Below, piece after piece: positions 1 to 8,314 of a DNA stretch of 64,000 nucleotides. Source of the DNA: Paenibacillus sp. MZ04-78.2 (GTDB lineage Bacteria > Bacillota > Bacilli > Paenibacillales > NBRC-103111). The position numbers were made by a program, and so were the translations under genes. Under the pieces are notes generated by a model, which saw only the letters and a program-made list of their open reading frames with translations, had not been told where the DNA came from and ran no database searches. The first letter of the stretch is position 1. Each line of letters begins with the position of its first letter. Location of the stretch: positions 62,001-126,000 of the forward strand of contig NZ_JANAVJ010000011.1 in the NCBI RefSeq assembly GCF_024213375.1, in the 5' to 3' direction.

Positions 1-318
1 CTCATATTCGTAAAATGCGCAATGTGTATCACAAAAAAACAAACCGCGTTAATTGGAGCCATTCGGCAGTTGATGGGTGAACAAACAACAGTTATCGGGC
101 AGGCTGCCGATATGCACATTTTATTGCGTGTACATAATGGCATGAATGAGCAGGAACTGATTCATACCGCCGCCGAGGAAGGGGTCCGCGTGTACGCCGT
201 ATCCCCTTTTTGGGCACAGCGAACCAAGGCTGAGACGTCGATGGTGCAAATTGGCTTCGGCGGGTTGACTATGGAGGAGATTGCAATGGGAGTCCAGGCT
301 CTGCAAAATGCTTGGTTT
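1..318 (+). pseudogene. C-terminal fragment of a MocR/PdxR-type (GntR-aminotransferase) regulator, frameshifted
   Basis: This is the end of a PLP-dependent MocR-family regulator, a GntR-type winged helix fused to a class I aminotransferase fold. Only about the last 100 residues are in the window. Frame 3 (from base 3) reads HIRKMRNVYHKK, the usual helix of the family. The sequence then continues in frame 1 as ALIGAIRQLMGE and ends with VQIGFGG. The frame change falls in a run of seven A at 33-39; six A would restore one frame. After the family C-terminus (about 318) the frame runs on without a stop until 1350, antisense to the exporter gene, so the normal stop codon is missing as well. It may be a decayed gene or a homopolymer sequencing error; the missing stop favours decay. 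Confidence 0.7.
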
Positions 319-354
319 GGTACAACGCCCCACGAGGCAAGAAGCAAATCGATC

Positions 355-2460
355 TCAAAAAACTCGTCTGATTCTCTTATACTGAAGCTCGAACAGACGA
401 TAATAGTACCCACGCTGCGCGAGAAGCTGGTAATGGTTTCCGGTCTCGCGGACCTTGCCCTTATGCATGACGATGATCTGGTCGGCATGCTGGATCGTCG
501 ACAAGCGGTGCGCCACAATCAGCGTCGTCCGGTCCTCCGAAATGTTCATCAGCGCGTCCTGCACGATAAGCTCCGTCTCCGTATCGATATTCGACGTTGC
601 TTCGTCAAGAATGAGAATCTGCGGACGGAACGCGATAGCCCGGGCGAACGACAGCAGCTGCCGCTGGCCGAGCGACAGATTGATGCCGCGCTCGCCGAGC
701 AGCGTCTTGTAGCCGCCGGGCAGGCTGCGGATAAACTCGTCCATATGCACCATCCGGGCCGCAGCGACGACCTGCTCGTCGGCAATCTCCGGGTGATTCA
801 GCCGAATATTCGAGGCAATATCTCCGGTGAACAGGAACACGTCCTGCTGCACGATGCCGATGTAATGGCGCAGGTCGTCCAGCGGGATGTCGCGGATATC
901 GACACTGTCGAGCTTGATGCTGCCTTTCTGAATGTCATAAAAGCGGTTGATCAATTGGATGATCGAGCTTTTGCCCGCCCCCGTCGCACCGACGAACGCC
1001 ACCGTCTGCCCCGGCCGGATCGTGAAGCTGACATCCTTCAGCACCCAATCGTCCCCTTTATAGGCGAACCATACGTTCTCGAACGCGATTTCGCCACGGA
1101 TTTCCTTCGGCAGCCGCTTCGGCTGCTCCGGGTCGACGATCGCAGGCTGCTCGCCGAGCGTCTCGAAGATGCGCTCCGCGCCGACCATCGCCGTCTGAAT
1201 CTGGTTATACTTCTCCGCCAAGCTTTGCAGCGGCTGAAAAAACTGCCGCACGTAATGCGTGAAAGCATACACCACCCCGAAGGTCAGGCCACCGTCGATG
1301 ACGCTGGCGCCGCCGTACCAGAGAAGCAGCGCGATAGCCAGATTGCCTAGGAAGCCGATCGCCGGCTGGAAGATCGAGTTGATGACCGTTCCCCGCATGC
1401 CTGCCCGGTAATAAGCCGTATTGTGATGATCGAACTGCTCCCGCTGCCGCTCTTCGCGGATAAACAATTGCGTAATCCGGATGCCGGACAAGTTTTCCGC
1501 CAAAAACGAATTGAGCCGCGACAGGATCACCCGCGATTTCCGCATGGCATCCCGGATGACCGACCGGTACCAGAACGTAAGCACGGCCAGAAACGGCAGC
1601 ACCGCAAACGACAGCAGCGCCAGCTTGGCGCTGAGCTGCAGCATGATGACGACGATGCCGATCAGCACGATGACGTCTTTGATCAGGTTGACGACAACCT
1701 GCGAATACAGTTGGTTAAGCGACTCCGTATCCTGTGTGACGCGGACGACAATCCTTCCGACGGGATTGCGGTCGAAGTAGGACATCGACATGCGGCTTAA
1801 ATGCTGAAAGAGCTGCTGCCGGATGTTGAAAATGATCGTTTGCCCCGTATACTGCAACAGATTGCTTTGCAAGTAGCTGAGCAGCGACGCGACGACGACC
1901 GCGCTGAGGAAAGCGACGCCCAGCCAGAGGAACCCGGTGTAATCCTGCTTGCGGAACGCCTCCAGCGCGGCAGCCTCCAGCGGCTCGGCAGCGAACATCT
2001 GTCCTCTGGCGCGCACTTCCGCTTTACCACCCGCTTCCGTTACGGTCGCCTGCTCGGGCTGCTTGGCGATCCAACCGGCAATGAGCCAGTCTTTGCCGTC
2101 GATCCGCACGATCTGGGCCTGCTTTGTTCCAAGCTCCGGCTGGCGGGCCGCCCGCTCGGCTGCGTCCGGTTCGAGCCGGAGGTAAGCCCTGCCGTTCCAC
2201 TCCGTCACATCCCCGTAGCTCCGCAGACGCTCGGCCTGGGACGCTTCCGCCGACAGCATCGGCTTGTGCAGCCCGTTGATATGGCCGTCGATCGCCACCT
2301 TGATGAGATAAGGGCGCGCCAAATCGGCGACGACGATCAGGAAGGCCAGAATGACGCAGAGCGCGATCATTCGCCAATACGGCTTGGCGTAGGAAAGCAG
2401 CTTCGTCAGCAGCTGCGTATCTTTCATCGTCTTGGCGGTTTTCTCCGCGTGTATATTCAT
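355..2460 (-). CDS. bmrD: BmrD/YheH-like subunit of a heterodimeric multidrug ABC exporter
   Basis: This half-transporter of 701 residues has an N-terminal transmembrane domain and a C-terminal ATPase. It would pair with the product of the gene just upstream to export drugs across the cytoplasmic membrane. Walker A (GATGAGKS) is near residue 491 and Walker B ends in a normal catalytic Glu (DEATSNID, near 619). The ABC signature is LSLGQ instead of LSGGQ. About 100 residues between TM1 and TM2 (roughly 70-170) form a hydrophilic insert, like the extracellular domain of Bacillus BmrD, which explains the extra length. The ATG overlaps the stop of the upstream gene by four bases (ATGA), so translation is probably coupled. 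A generic MdlB-type exporter is the alternative. Confidence 0.85.
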   Translation of the reverse strand: MNIHAEKTAKTMKDTQLLTKLLSYAKPYWRMIALCVILAFLIVVADLARPYLIKVAIDGHINGLHKPMLSAEASQAERLRSYGDVTEWNGRAYLRLEPDAAERAARQPELGTKQAQIVRIDGKDWLIAGWIAKQPEQATVTEAGGKAEVRARGQMFAAEPLEAAALEAFRKQDYTGFLWLGVAFLSAVVVASLLSYLQSNLLQYTGQTIIFNIRQQLFQHLSRMSMSYFDRNPVGRIVVRVTQDTESLNQLYSQVVVNLIKDVIVLIGIVVIMLQLSAKLALLSFAVLPFLAVLTFWYRSVIRDAMRKSRVILSRLNSFLAENLSGIRITQLFIREERQREQFDHHNTAYYRAGMRGTVINSIFQPAIGFLGNLAIALLLWYGGASVIDGGLTFGVVYAFTHYVRQFFQPLQSLAEKYNQIQTAMVGAERIFETLGEQPAIVDPEQPKRLPKEIRGEIAFENVWFAYKGDDWVLKDVSFTIRPGQTVAFVGATGAGKSSIIQLINRFYDIQKGSIKLDSVDIRDIPLDDLRHYIGIVQQDVFLFTGDIASNIRLNHPEIADEQVVAAARMVHMDEFIRSLPGGYKTLLGERGINLSLGQRQLLSFARAIAFRPQILILDEATSNIDTETELIVQDALMNISEDRTTLIVAHRLSTIQHADQIIVMHKGKVRETGNHYQLLAQRGYYYRLFELQYKRIRRVF

Positions 2461-4265
2461 GCGCCCGCCCCTCCCCGCATCAGCTGCGAAGCAGCGGCAT
2501 TCCGCTCCTGTCCGTCCTCTCGCTTGGCTTCCTGATCCAGCAGCTGCTTATGGTACATGTCGGCGTAAATGCCGCCCCCGGCCAGCAATTGCTCGTGATT
2601 GCCGTGCTCAACGATACGGCCTTCGTCCATGACGACGATTTGGTCGGCGCTCTGCACCGACGAGATCCGGTGCCCGATAATGATCGTCGTGCGCCGGTTC
2701 ATCACGGATTCGAGCCCTTCGAGGATCAGATCCTCCGTAATCGTATCGACCGCGGACAAACTATCGTCGAAGATCAGCACCGACGGCTTCTTGATCACGG
2801 CCCGCGCGATGCTTACCCGCTGGCGTTGCCCGCCCGACAGCGAGATGCCGCGCTCGCCGAGCGCCGTATCGAACTGGTCCGGAAATTCGACGATATTTTC
2901 GTACACTTGGGCAATCTTGGCCGCTTCGACGACCTGCTCGTCGCTGTAAGGCTTCGGGTCAAACCCGATGTTGTCCCGGATTGTGGACGAGAACAGGAAC
3001 TGATCCTGCGGCACGATGCCGATCTGGCCGCGCAGCGTCCGCAGCGGAATTTCGTGAATGTCGTGCCCGTCGATAAACACCGTCCCTTTCGGCGGGTTGT
3101 ACAGCCGCACGAGCAGATGCGCCAGCGTGCTCTTGCCGCTGCCGACACGGCCAACGATGGCAAGGCTGGAGCCCTTCGGCACCTTGAGCGAGACGTTCCG
3201 GAGGGAGGGCCGCTTCGCTTCGGGGTAAGAAAACGTCAAGTCACGAATATCGATCTCGCCGCCAATCGTTTGAATTTCCGGCTTCGCGATGACGTCGTCC
3301 ACCACGTCCGGCTGCGTATTGAAGATTTCCAGCAGCCGCAGCTCAGACGCCTTCCCGCGCTGAAGCAAATTGACGACACGGCCCAAGCTTTCGATCGGTC
3401 CCATAAGCAGCGACAAATACGTATTGAAAGCAACGAATTCGCCGAGCGTAATGATGTCTTTCAGTACCATCATGCCGCCGAGCACGACCGAGACGAGAAA
3501 GCTGAGCCCGACAATCCCGGCGCTGAGCGCTCCAAATAACGAATTCGAGCGCACATACCGCCGGTTCATTTCGACGGCCCTCCGGTTGTCCCCGGTGAAC
3601 ATCTCCCGCTCTGCTTTTTCCTGTACGAATGCTTTGACGACCCGGATGCCCGCGGTAAACTCCTGCACGCGGCTCGTCAAATCGGAGATCGCGGACTGCA
3701 TATCCGCCGACTGCTGCATCATCCGCTTGTTGAACCGGTAGGCGAGCAGGCTGAGCAGCGGCAGCGGCAGCATCGTCAGCAGCGTGAGCCAAGGATTGAC
3801 CGAGCTCGCCATGGCCGCCACGGAAACGACGATCAGAAACACCGCTTCCATCACGTTGAAGTATCCCGCCATCGTCACCTCGCGAATGACCCCGACGTCG
3901 CTGATGGCGTGCGACATCAAGTCCCCGATTCGCCGATTGTTGAAATATTGCGCCGACAGCTTCTCCCAGTGGTCGAACAGCTCGCCGCGCACCCGCATCT
4001 CCAGCTGCCGCGACAGCCGGAATAAATAAATGCGGGAGACAGACCGGAAGAAAGCGATCCCAAACCCTGCGGCAATCATCCAGACACCAAAACGAACCGC
4101 CTGATCGTAGGTAAGCCCGCCTGTTTGGATGCTGTCCGTAAACCGTCCGAGCAGCCAGGGAATGATCAGTTGCAAGATGGACGATATGGACAATAATGCA
4201 AAGCCCACTAGGTAGGGCAACCGGTTCCGCTTGATATGAGACCAGAATATATTGTTATTCTCCAT
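2457..4265 (-). CDS. bmrC: BmrC/YheI-like subunit of a heterodimeric multidrug ABC exporter
   Basis: This 602-residue fused membrane and ATPase half-transporter is the first gene of the exporter pair. Its signature motif is canonical (LSGGQRQR). The residue after Walker B is Asp instead of Glu (IFDDSLSAVD, second Asp near residue 501). That is the hallmark of the degenerate ATP site in BmrC, TM287 and related heterodimeric exporters. Together with the LSLGQ signature of the partner it predicts one active and one degenerate site. The start is supported by GGAGG seven bases upstream. The C-terminus carries a charged, Ala/Gly-rich tail of about 30 residues. I did not find a clear leader peptide like bmrB in the 89-bp gap to the next gene. 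Confidence 0.87.
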   Translation of the reverse strand: MENNNIFWSHIKRNRLPYLVGFALLSISSILQLIIPWLLGRFTDSIQTGGLTYDQAVRFGVWMIAAGFGIAFFRSVSRIYLFRLSRQLEMRVRGELFDHWEKLSAQYFNNRRIGDLMSHAISDVGVIREVTMAGYFNVMEAVFLIVVSVAAMASSVNPWLTLLTMLPLPLLSLLAYRFNKRMMQQSADMQSAISDLTSRVQEFTAGIRVVKAFVQEKAEREMFTGDNRRAVEMNRRYVRSNSLFGALSAGIVGLSFLVSVVLGGMMVLKDIITLGEFVAFNTYLSLLMGPIESLGRVVNLLQRGKASELRLLEIFNTQPDVVDDVIAKPEIQTIGGEIDIRDLTFSYPEAKRPSLRNVSLKVPKGSSLAIVGRVGSGKSTLAHLLVRLYNPPKGTVFIDGHDIHEIPLRTLRGQIGIVPQDQFLFSSTIRDNIGFDPKPYSDEQVVEAAKIAQVYENIVEFPDQFDTALGERGISLSGGQRQRVSIARAVIKKPSVLIFDDSLSAVDTITEDLILEGLESVMNRRTTIIIGHRISSVQSADQIVVMDEGRIVEHGNHEQLLAGGGIYADMYHKQLLDQEAKREDGQERNAAASQLMRGGAGA

Positions 4266-4354
4266 CCATTTTCCTCCGTCGCAATTGAAGACTATTGTAA
4301 GGGTACCGCGATCGGGTGGAAGAAACCATGGATATGTTTACCTTATAAAATGGA

Positions 4355-4678
4355 CTATTTGACTTTTTGGAACTGCCAAATATGAATTTTAGCACACCCG
4401 CCCGGCACCCACTGTTCGAGAGACGCCCAACGTTCGGGATCGGTCCCATCCCACGCCCCCGGCTCCGCGGCGTATTCGTCCTTCCGGGTACGGGTAGCCC
4501 GCATGAACCGGTATTGATCGTCGGTAAGCCCGCTCCACAGCTCCACGAACAGCCCCAGCTGATCCGTTCCCTCGTACATCTCCATCTGGGGAAAATCGTC
4601 GCGCAGCCGCTGAGACCATGCCAAGTATGGGAGGCGATATGACGCATCAATTCGGTATTCGACAAAAACGATACACAT
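4355..4678 (-). CDS. Conserved hypothetical protein, about 107 aa
   Basis: I do not recognise this family. The product begins MCIVFVEYRIDASYR and is rich in Trp and acidic residues. It looks like a small soluble alpha/beta protein, perhaps a ferredoxin-like dimer of the ABM/NIPSNAP kind, but that is a guess from texture only. The frame is open further, to 4765. The ATG at 4678 is preferred because it has an AAAGG about 11 bases upstream, and because the longer version would run into the promoter and ribosome binding site of the divergent gene at 4781. It lies upstream of the exporter genes on the same strand but is separated by 89 bases. Confidence 0.6.
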   Translation of the reverse strand: MCIVFVEYRIDASYRLPYLAWSQRLRDDFPQMEMYEGTDQLGLFVELWSGLTDDQYRFMRATRTRKDEYAAEPGAWDGTDPERWASLEQWVPGGCAKIHIWQFQKVK

Positions 4679-4780
4679 TTTTTTCACAGCCTTTGCTTTA
4701 TTTTGGACAAGAAAATGATACACTAAGAGTAATGGGCTAGAGTAGACTATTGCAAAATTAGACATTCAGGAGGTTAGTCC

Positions 4781-5764
4781 ATGGACACCGGAACACACCT
4801 GGTGATCGGGCTCGGCCTTGCAGGCCTGGCTTATGTCGATCCGGTTGTGGCAGCAGATCCGATGGTTTCAACAGCCGTACTGATCGGAACGGTGGCCGGC
4901 TCGCAGGCCCCCGATGCCGATACGCTGCTGCGGCTGAAAGGAAACGCCGCTTACATTAAAAATCACCGTGGCTTATCCCACTCGCTGCCTGCTTTGGTGC
5001 TTTGGACGGCGCTCATCTCCGGGATTCTCTGGCTTGTCTTTCCCGCCTTACCGATGTGGCATGTAACGATGTGGGTGTTTATCGCGGTTGCGTTTCACGT
5101 ATTTACCGATTTGTTTAATACGTATGGAACCCAGGCGCTTCGCCCGATTTCGGAGCGATGGGTCTCGTGGAATATCATTCACATTTTCGACCCGGTCATT
5201 TTCTCGTCTCACGTGCTCGCCATTTTTATATGGTCGGTGCATCTGATGCGCCCGGAAATTCTGTTTCCTATATTATACGCCTTCCTCGCCCTCTATTATA
5301 TATGGCGTTCATGGACCCACTACCGGCTGGAATCGGGGCTGCGCCCGCAGGATTCGACTTGCGAGCCCGGCGACCGGTACACGCTGATCCCGACAGTCCA
5401 TCTGCACCAGTGGCAGATCGTGAAGCGGAAGCAGGACGGTTCGTTTCAGCTCGGGGAGCTCAAAAACCGCAAGATCCATTGGATCGACCGGGTTTCCTGC
5501 GCCGTCCACCCTGCCGTGGAGGCGTCCAAGACGCACCCGAACGTCGCCTGCTTCCTGTACTTTACTTCCTACGCCTGCGCCGAGCTGAAGGAGCACGCCT
5601 GGGGGTACGAGGTGCGCTGGGCCGACGTGCGCTACCGGCATCGCAAGCAGTATCCGTTCGTCGCGGTGCTGCTGCTGGACAAAAAGCTGAATCCGATCGA
5701 TTCGTACGTAGGCTGGGTCAGCGAATCCCGGCTCGAAAAGAAGCTGCGGATGGGCGACGCTTAA
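4781..5764 (+). CDS. yfhP: YfhP-like membrane-bound metal-dependent hydrolase (DUF457)
   Basis: The 327-residue product has the N-terminal pattern of DUF457/YdjM proteins: MDTGTHLVIG at the start, then PDAD near residue 46 and NHRGLSHS near 63. The His and Asp residues of these motifs are thought to bind metal at the membrane face. About five hydrophobic segments follow up to residue 190, and the last 130 residues form a soluble domain as in Bacillus YfhP, which has the same length. The start has AGGAGG at the right distance. In Bacillus this gene sits near the adenine glycosylase gene mutY; that neighbour is not seen here. The enzymatic activity of the family is not established. Confidence 0.8.
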   Translation: MDTGTHLVIGLGLAGLAYVDPVVAADPMVSTAVLIGTVAGSQAPDADTLLRLKGNAAYIKNHRGLSHSLPALVLWTALISGILWLVFPALPMWHVTMWVFIAVAFHVFTDLFNTYGTQALRPISERWVSWNIIHIFDPVIFSSHVLAIFIWSVHLMRPEILFPILYAFLALYYIWRSWTHYRLESGLRPQDSTCEPGDRYTLIPTVHLHQWQIVKRKQDGSFQLGELKNRKIHWIDRVSCAVHPAVEASKTHPNVACFLYFTSYACAELKEHAWGYEVRWADVRYRHRKQYPFVAVLLLDKKLNPIDSYVGWVSESRLEKKLRMGDA

Positions 5765-5801
5765 CAAGCGGGCTCATCCTCCTCTTTTTCTGCTGCCATA
5801 G

Positions 5802-5831
5802 AAAAAAGCTCAAGGATTTCTCCTTGAGCTT
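5802..5831 (-). terminator. Intrinsic terminator for the SASP gene at 5866-6093
   Basis: An 11-bp perfect stem (AAGCTCAAGGA / TCCTTGAGCTT) with a four-base loop is followed on the minus strand by a T-rich run. It also lies 38 bases past the stop of the convergent yfhP gene and may serve both. Confidence 0.8.
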
Positions 5832-5865
5832 ATATTCGTGAAGCTTTGTTTCCAAAGCTCTGCGG

Positions 5866-6093
5866 TTAGCGGGCTGCGCCGCCGGAGATGGCTTGCTCGG
5901 CGATTTGGACCAAGCGGCGGGTAATGTGACCACCGATTGCGCCTGTGTCGCGGGAAGCCATGTAACCGTAGTAGCCGTCTTGCGGAATTTGAATGCCCAG
6001 TTCTTGAGCAACCTCATACTTCAATTGCTCCAAAGCTTGGTTTGCTTGAGGTACAACCAATTGATTGCTGCTGCGGGATTGTCCTGCACCCAT
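5866..6093 (-). CDS. Alpha/beta-type small acid-soluble spore protein
   Basis: This 75-residue DNA-binding protein coats and protects DNA in the dormant spore and is later degraded by the Gpr protease. It shows the family blocks: the N-terminal helix with LKYEVAQELGI, then the conserved DTGAIGGHITRRLV. The start at MGAGQS is set by AAGGAG nine bases upstream. It is nearly identical to the product at 10155-10382: I count two substitutions in the first 67 residues, then different tails (ISGGAAR here). A SigG-type promoter lies upstream (see 6151-6179), as expected for forespore expression. Confidence 0.95.
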   Translation of the reverse strand: MGAGQSRSSNQLVVPQANQALEQLKYEVAQELGIQIPQDGYYGYMASRDTGAIGGHITRRLVQIAEQAISGGAAR

Positions 6094-6150
6094 GTTCAGC
6101 ACTCCTTTCAATGGGATGATGTCTTTGATGTATTTGCAAGCTTGCAAGCT

Positions 6151-6179
6151 TATTATGTGTCGTATGCCTGAACTTATAC
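6151..6179 (-). promoter_or_regulatory. Candidate SigG (forespore) promoter of the SASP gene
   Basis: On the minus strand GTATA is followed after 17 bases by CATAATA, matching the SigG pattern gnATr / CATnnTA. It lies about 60 bases upstream of the SASP start codon. Just downstream is the palindrome TTGCAAGCTTGCAA, whose role is unknown. Confidence 0.5.
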
Positions 6180-6239
6180 TCCCTTTTGAAAATCAATCGC
6201 AGTTTCAAATTTTATCGGAAAGGCAGGTACGGAGTCATT

Positions 6240-6416
6240 ATGACGAAAGGATTAGGGTTGTTTTTTGCTTTCGGGGGCACGGCGCTCCTCGCGTGCATCA
6301 GCTTCTTTATGGCCACGGGCAAGCCTTGGCTGGCTGCGCTGTTCGGCTTGTTGTCGCTGCTGTTTATCGGCGCCGGTTTTATCGTGAAAGCCAAACTGAG
6401 AAAGCGAAACGAATAA
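6240..6416 (+). CDS. Small membrane protein, DUF5325/YlaF-like
   Basis: The 58-residue product consists of two hydrophobic helices (about residues 5-22 and 28-48) and a basic tail (KAKLRKRNE). Size and layout resemble the YlaF/DUF5325 family of Bacillales, whose function is unknown; the assignment rests on this layout and is tentative. The ATG at 6240 is preferred over upstream in-frame codons because GGAG lies six bases before it. It converges with trpS. Confidence 0.6.
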   Translation: MTKGLGLFFAFGGTALLACISFFMATGKPWLAALFGLLSLLFIGAGFIVKAKLRKRNE

Positions 6417-6459
6417 GAGCTTGCCCGGAACGAAGAAACCGTTCGTCCGGACAAGCTCT
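6416..6459. terminator. Hairpin between the DUF5325-like gene and trpS
   Basis: A long inverted repeat (AGAGCTTG...CAAGCTCT, about 17 bp with two mismatches) sits between the two convergent genes. Neither side has a strong T run, so it is a weaker terminator candidate. Confidence 0.5.
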
Positions 6460-6468
6460 GGGGAAGGG

Positions 6469-7458
6469 CTACAGTACAACGTAGCCCATTTTTTCTTTTA
6501 CCCGCTTCAGCATTTGCTCCGCTCGCGCTGCCGCGCGCTCTTGGCCTTGACGCAAAATATCGTACAGCTCGCCCGAGCTGCGGATCTCCGCATACCGCTG
6601 CTGGATCGGCTCCAAGACAGCGACGACCGCTTCGGCCAAATCCTTCTTGAACGGGCCGTAGCCTTGCCCCTCGTACTGCGCTTCGATCTCCGCAATCGTC
6701 TTGTCCGCGCACTGGGCGTAGATGCTGATTAGGTTGCTGACCTCCGGCTTGTTTTGCGGGTCGAACTTCACTTCCCGCCCCGAGTCGGTTACGGCCCGGC
6801 TTATTTTTTTGCGGATCACGTCCGGGGCGTCCAGCATCGCAATGAAACTGCCGGCGTTCGGACTGCTCTTGCTCATCTTCTTTGACGCGTCGTCCAGCGA
6901 CATGATCCGCGCGCCTACTTCTGGGAAGTAGCCTTTCGGAATCGCAAACGTATCGCCATAGCGCTGGTTGAAGCGGTGCGCCAGATCGCGCGTCAGCTCC
7001 AAGTGCTGCGTCTGGTCATCCCCTACCGGGACGAGAGCCGTATCGTATAGCAAAATGTCGGCGGCCATCAGCGACGGATAAGTGAACAAACCCGCTCCGA
7101 CGGATTCCTTGCCGGCGGATTTGTCTTTGAACTGCGTCATGCGTTCCAGCTCGCCCATATAGGTGAGCGTCGTCAGCAACCAGCCGAGCTCGGCATGCGC
7201 AGGTACGGTCGATTGCAGGAACACGGTCGCCACGTTCGGATCGATGCCCGCCGCCAGGTACAGCGCAGCAACGGCTTCCGACTGTTCCTTCAGCTTTTCC
7301 GGCTCCTGCGGCACCGTAATGGCATGCAGGTCTACCGCCATAAAATAACAATCGTGTGTATGTTGAAGCTTCACGTAATTTTTCAATGCGCCGATATAGT
7401 TGCCAAGCGTCAGCTGACCGCTGGGCTGCATGCCGGACAATACTCTCAATTTGGACAT
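6469..7458 (-). CDS. trpS: Tryptophanyl-tRNA synthetase
   Basis: This class I aminoacyl-tRNA synthetase charges tRNA(Trp). The HIGH-like motif region reads SGMQPSGQLTLGNYIGA at residues 9-25 and the second catalytic loop is KMSKSS near residue 193. The DLHAIT and GDDQTQHLE blocks typical of bacterial TrpRS are present. Length (329) is normal. The ATG follows AAGGAGG at about 11 bases. Expression is under a T-box leader directly upstream, so it should rise when uncharged tRNA(Trp) accumulates. Confidence 0.97.
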   Translation of the reverse strand: MSKLRVLSGMQPSGQLTLGNYIGALKNYVKLQHTHDCYFMAVDLHAITVPQEPEKLKEQSEAVAALYLAAGIDPNVATVFLQSTVPAHAELGWLLTTLTYMGELERMTQFKDKSAGKESVGAGLFTYPSLMAADILLYDTALVPVGDDQTQHLELTRDLAHRFNQRYGDTFAIPKGYFPEVGARIMSLDDASKKMSKSSPNAGSFIAMLDAPDVIRKKISRAVTDSGREVKFDPQNKPEVSNLISIYAQCADKTIAEIEAQYEGQGYGPFKKDLAEAVVAVLEPIQQRYAEIRSSGELYDILRQGQERAAARAEQMLKRVKEKMGYVVL

Positions 7459-7807
7459 TTTGCAGTCCGCCTCCTTTTTTTAGCCCATCTGTAAGTTTCC
7501 CGACAAAAACAAAAAGGCCTCCCGCCGCAAGGGACGAGAGACCGTGGTGCCACCCTAATTTACCCGCAATCGCCTGTTCAAGACAGATACCGCGGGCCTT
7601 CAGCCTCCTGTAACGGGGAGGAAACCGGATCGGCCTACCGGCGCGCAACGCTGAATCGAAGCTTCCCCGGGCCCGGGTGCGTCTGCGCACGTTCAACCTT
7701 CAGCTCAGGGACCCATTCGTTCAGCCGCCGCCCGCCGGTTCGCACCACCCACCGGCTCTCTGCAGAGCTTGCCTGCCGACTACTTATTCCCATCATCGCT
7801 CTTATTA
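7459..7807 (-). promoter_or_regulatory. T-box riboswitch leader of trpS
   Basis: The invariant T-box element AGGGTGGCACCACG is present (minus strand, 7543-7556), followed by the terminator helix. Upstream is a stem I with AGAGAG and GGTGGTGCGAACCGG-type features. A UGG triplet (complement of 7713-7715), in the loop before GTCCCTGAGC, fits a tryptophan specifier codon. Uncharged tRNA(Trp) would pair with the specifier and the T-box bulge, stabilise the antiterminator and allow trpS transcription. The 5' end is estimated from the promoter at 7814-7843. Confidence 0.92.
7506..7543 (-). terminator. Regulated terminator of the trpS T-box
   Basis: GGTCTCTCGTC pairs with GGCGGGAGGCC over 11 positions (some G-U), followed by TTTTTGTTTTT. 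Its 5' arm begins directly after the T-box sequence, which is the expected arrangement for antiterminator/terminator switching. Confidence 0.9.
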
Positions 7808-7813
7808 GACGTC

Positions 7814-7843
7814 ATTGTACCTAAACGCCCTCCCCCTTGTCAA
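7814..7843 (-). promoter_or_regulatory. SigA promoter of trpS
   Basis: TTGACA and TACAAT are separated by 18 bases on the minus strand, placing the transcript start near 7807, just upstream of the T-box stem I. Confidence 0.75.
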
Positions 7844-7905
7844 CCTCAGAATCAGAGCAGGAACGTCCACCGCCGCAGCCATGCGCTTTCCCGACCTTTA
7901 TCAAC

Positions 7906-8216
7906 ATGCCCCTTGCAAACAATCGTCCAACGCTGGGTCCGAACATTCTCACCGTGCTGTGCGTCCTAATGCTGGTTCTCATTTATACGCAAAAAGCAGC
8001 CGCCGGACGTTTCCTTTTTAAACAGCGCCGGGGTGCAAAGTTTCAAGATGCTGTTCATTAGCATTATTCTCGAAGCGCTGCCGTTCGTCCTGCTCGGCGT
8101 GCTCGTATCCGCCCTTGAACGATGCCGACATCATGGTGCTGAAGATGGAGAAAATCGCCAAAGCCGAACCGGCCAAAGCGCCGTACGTATATCCGAACTT
8201 CGACTTCGGCGCCTGA
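7906..8216 (+). pseudogene. Scar of a permease (YcgR/DUF318) and DUF1980 (YcgQ) gene pair
   Basis: Two gene ends are fused here. First comes the N-terminus of a DUF318-type permease: a hydrophobic helix (ILTVLCVLMLVLIY) in frame 1. After a shift at the A-run near 7991 it continues in frame 2 as FISIILEALPFVLLGVLVSA, the signature second helix of the family. At about 8112-8118 the sequence jumps to frame 3 and reads DADIMVLKMEKIAK...APYVYPNFDFGA followed by TGA at 8214. That is the C-terminus expected of a DUF1980/YcgQ protein. In intact genomes the two genes are adjacent in this order, so a single internal deletion explains the fusion. No functional product is expected. Confidence 0.65.
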
Positions 8217-8314
8217 TCGAAACGATTTTCCCGGGTGACAGTCCCCGGCTCCTCTGGTACAATGGAAGCGATTTACGATCGGACTATTTTATCGGGCAAA
8301 GGAGAACTTTCGGA

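Noticed and set aside
330-1350. Continuation of the MocR reading frame as a long plus-strand gene
   Set aside because: It is antisense to the clear BmrD-like coding sequence and encodes Arg/Asp/Leu-rich text typical of a shadow frame in GC-rich DNA.
4255-4665. Alternative minus-strand frame overlapping the 107-residue hypothetical protein
   Set aside because: Composition is Arg/Gly/Trp-rich without structure, no ribosome site; the frame starting at 4678 is better supported.
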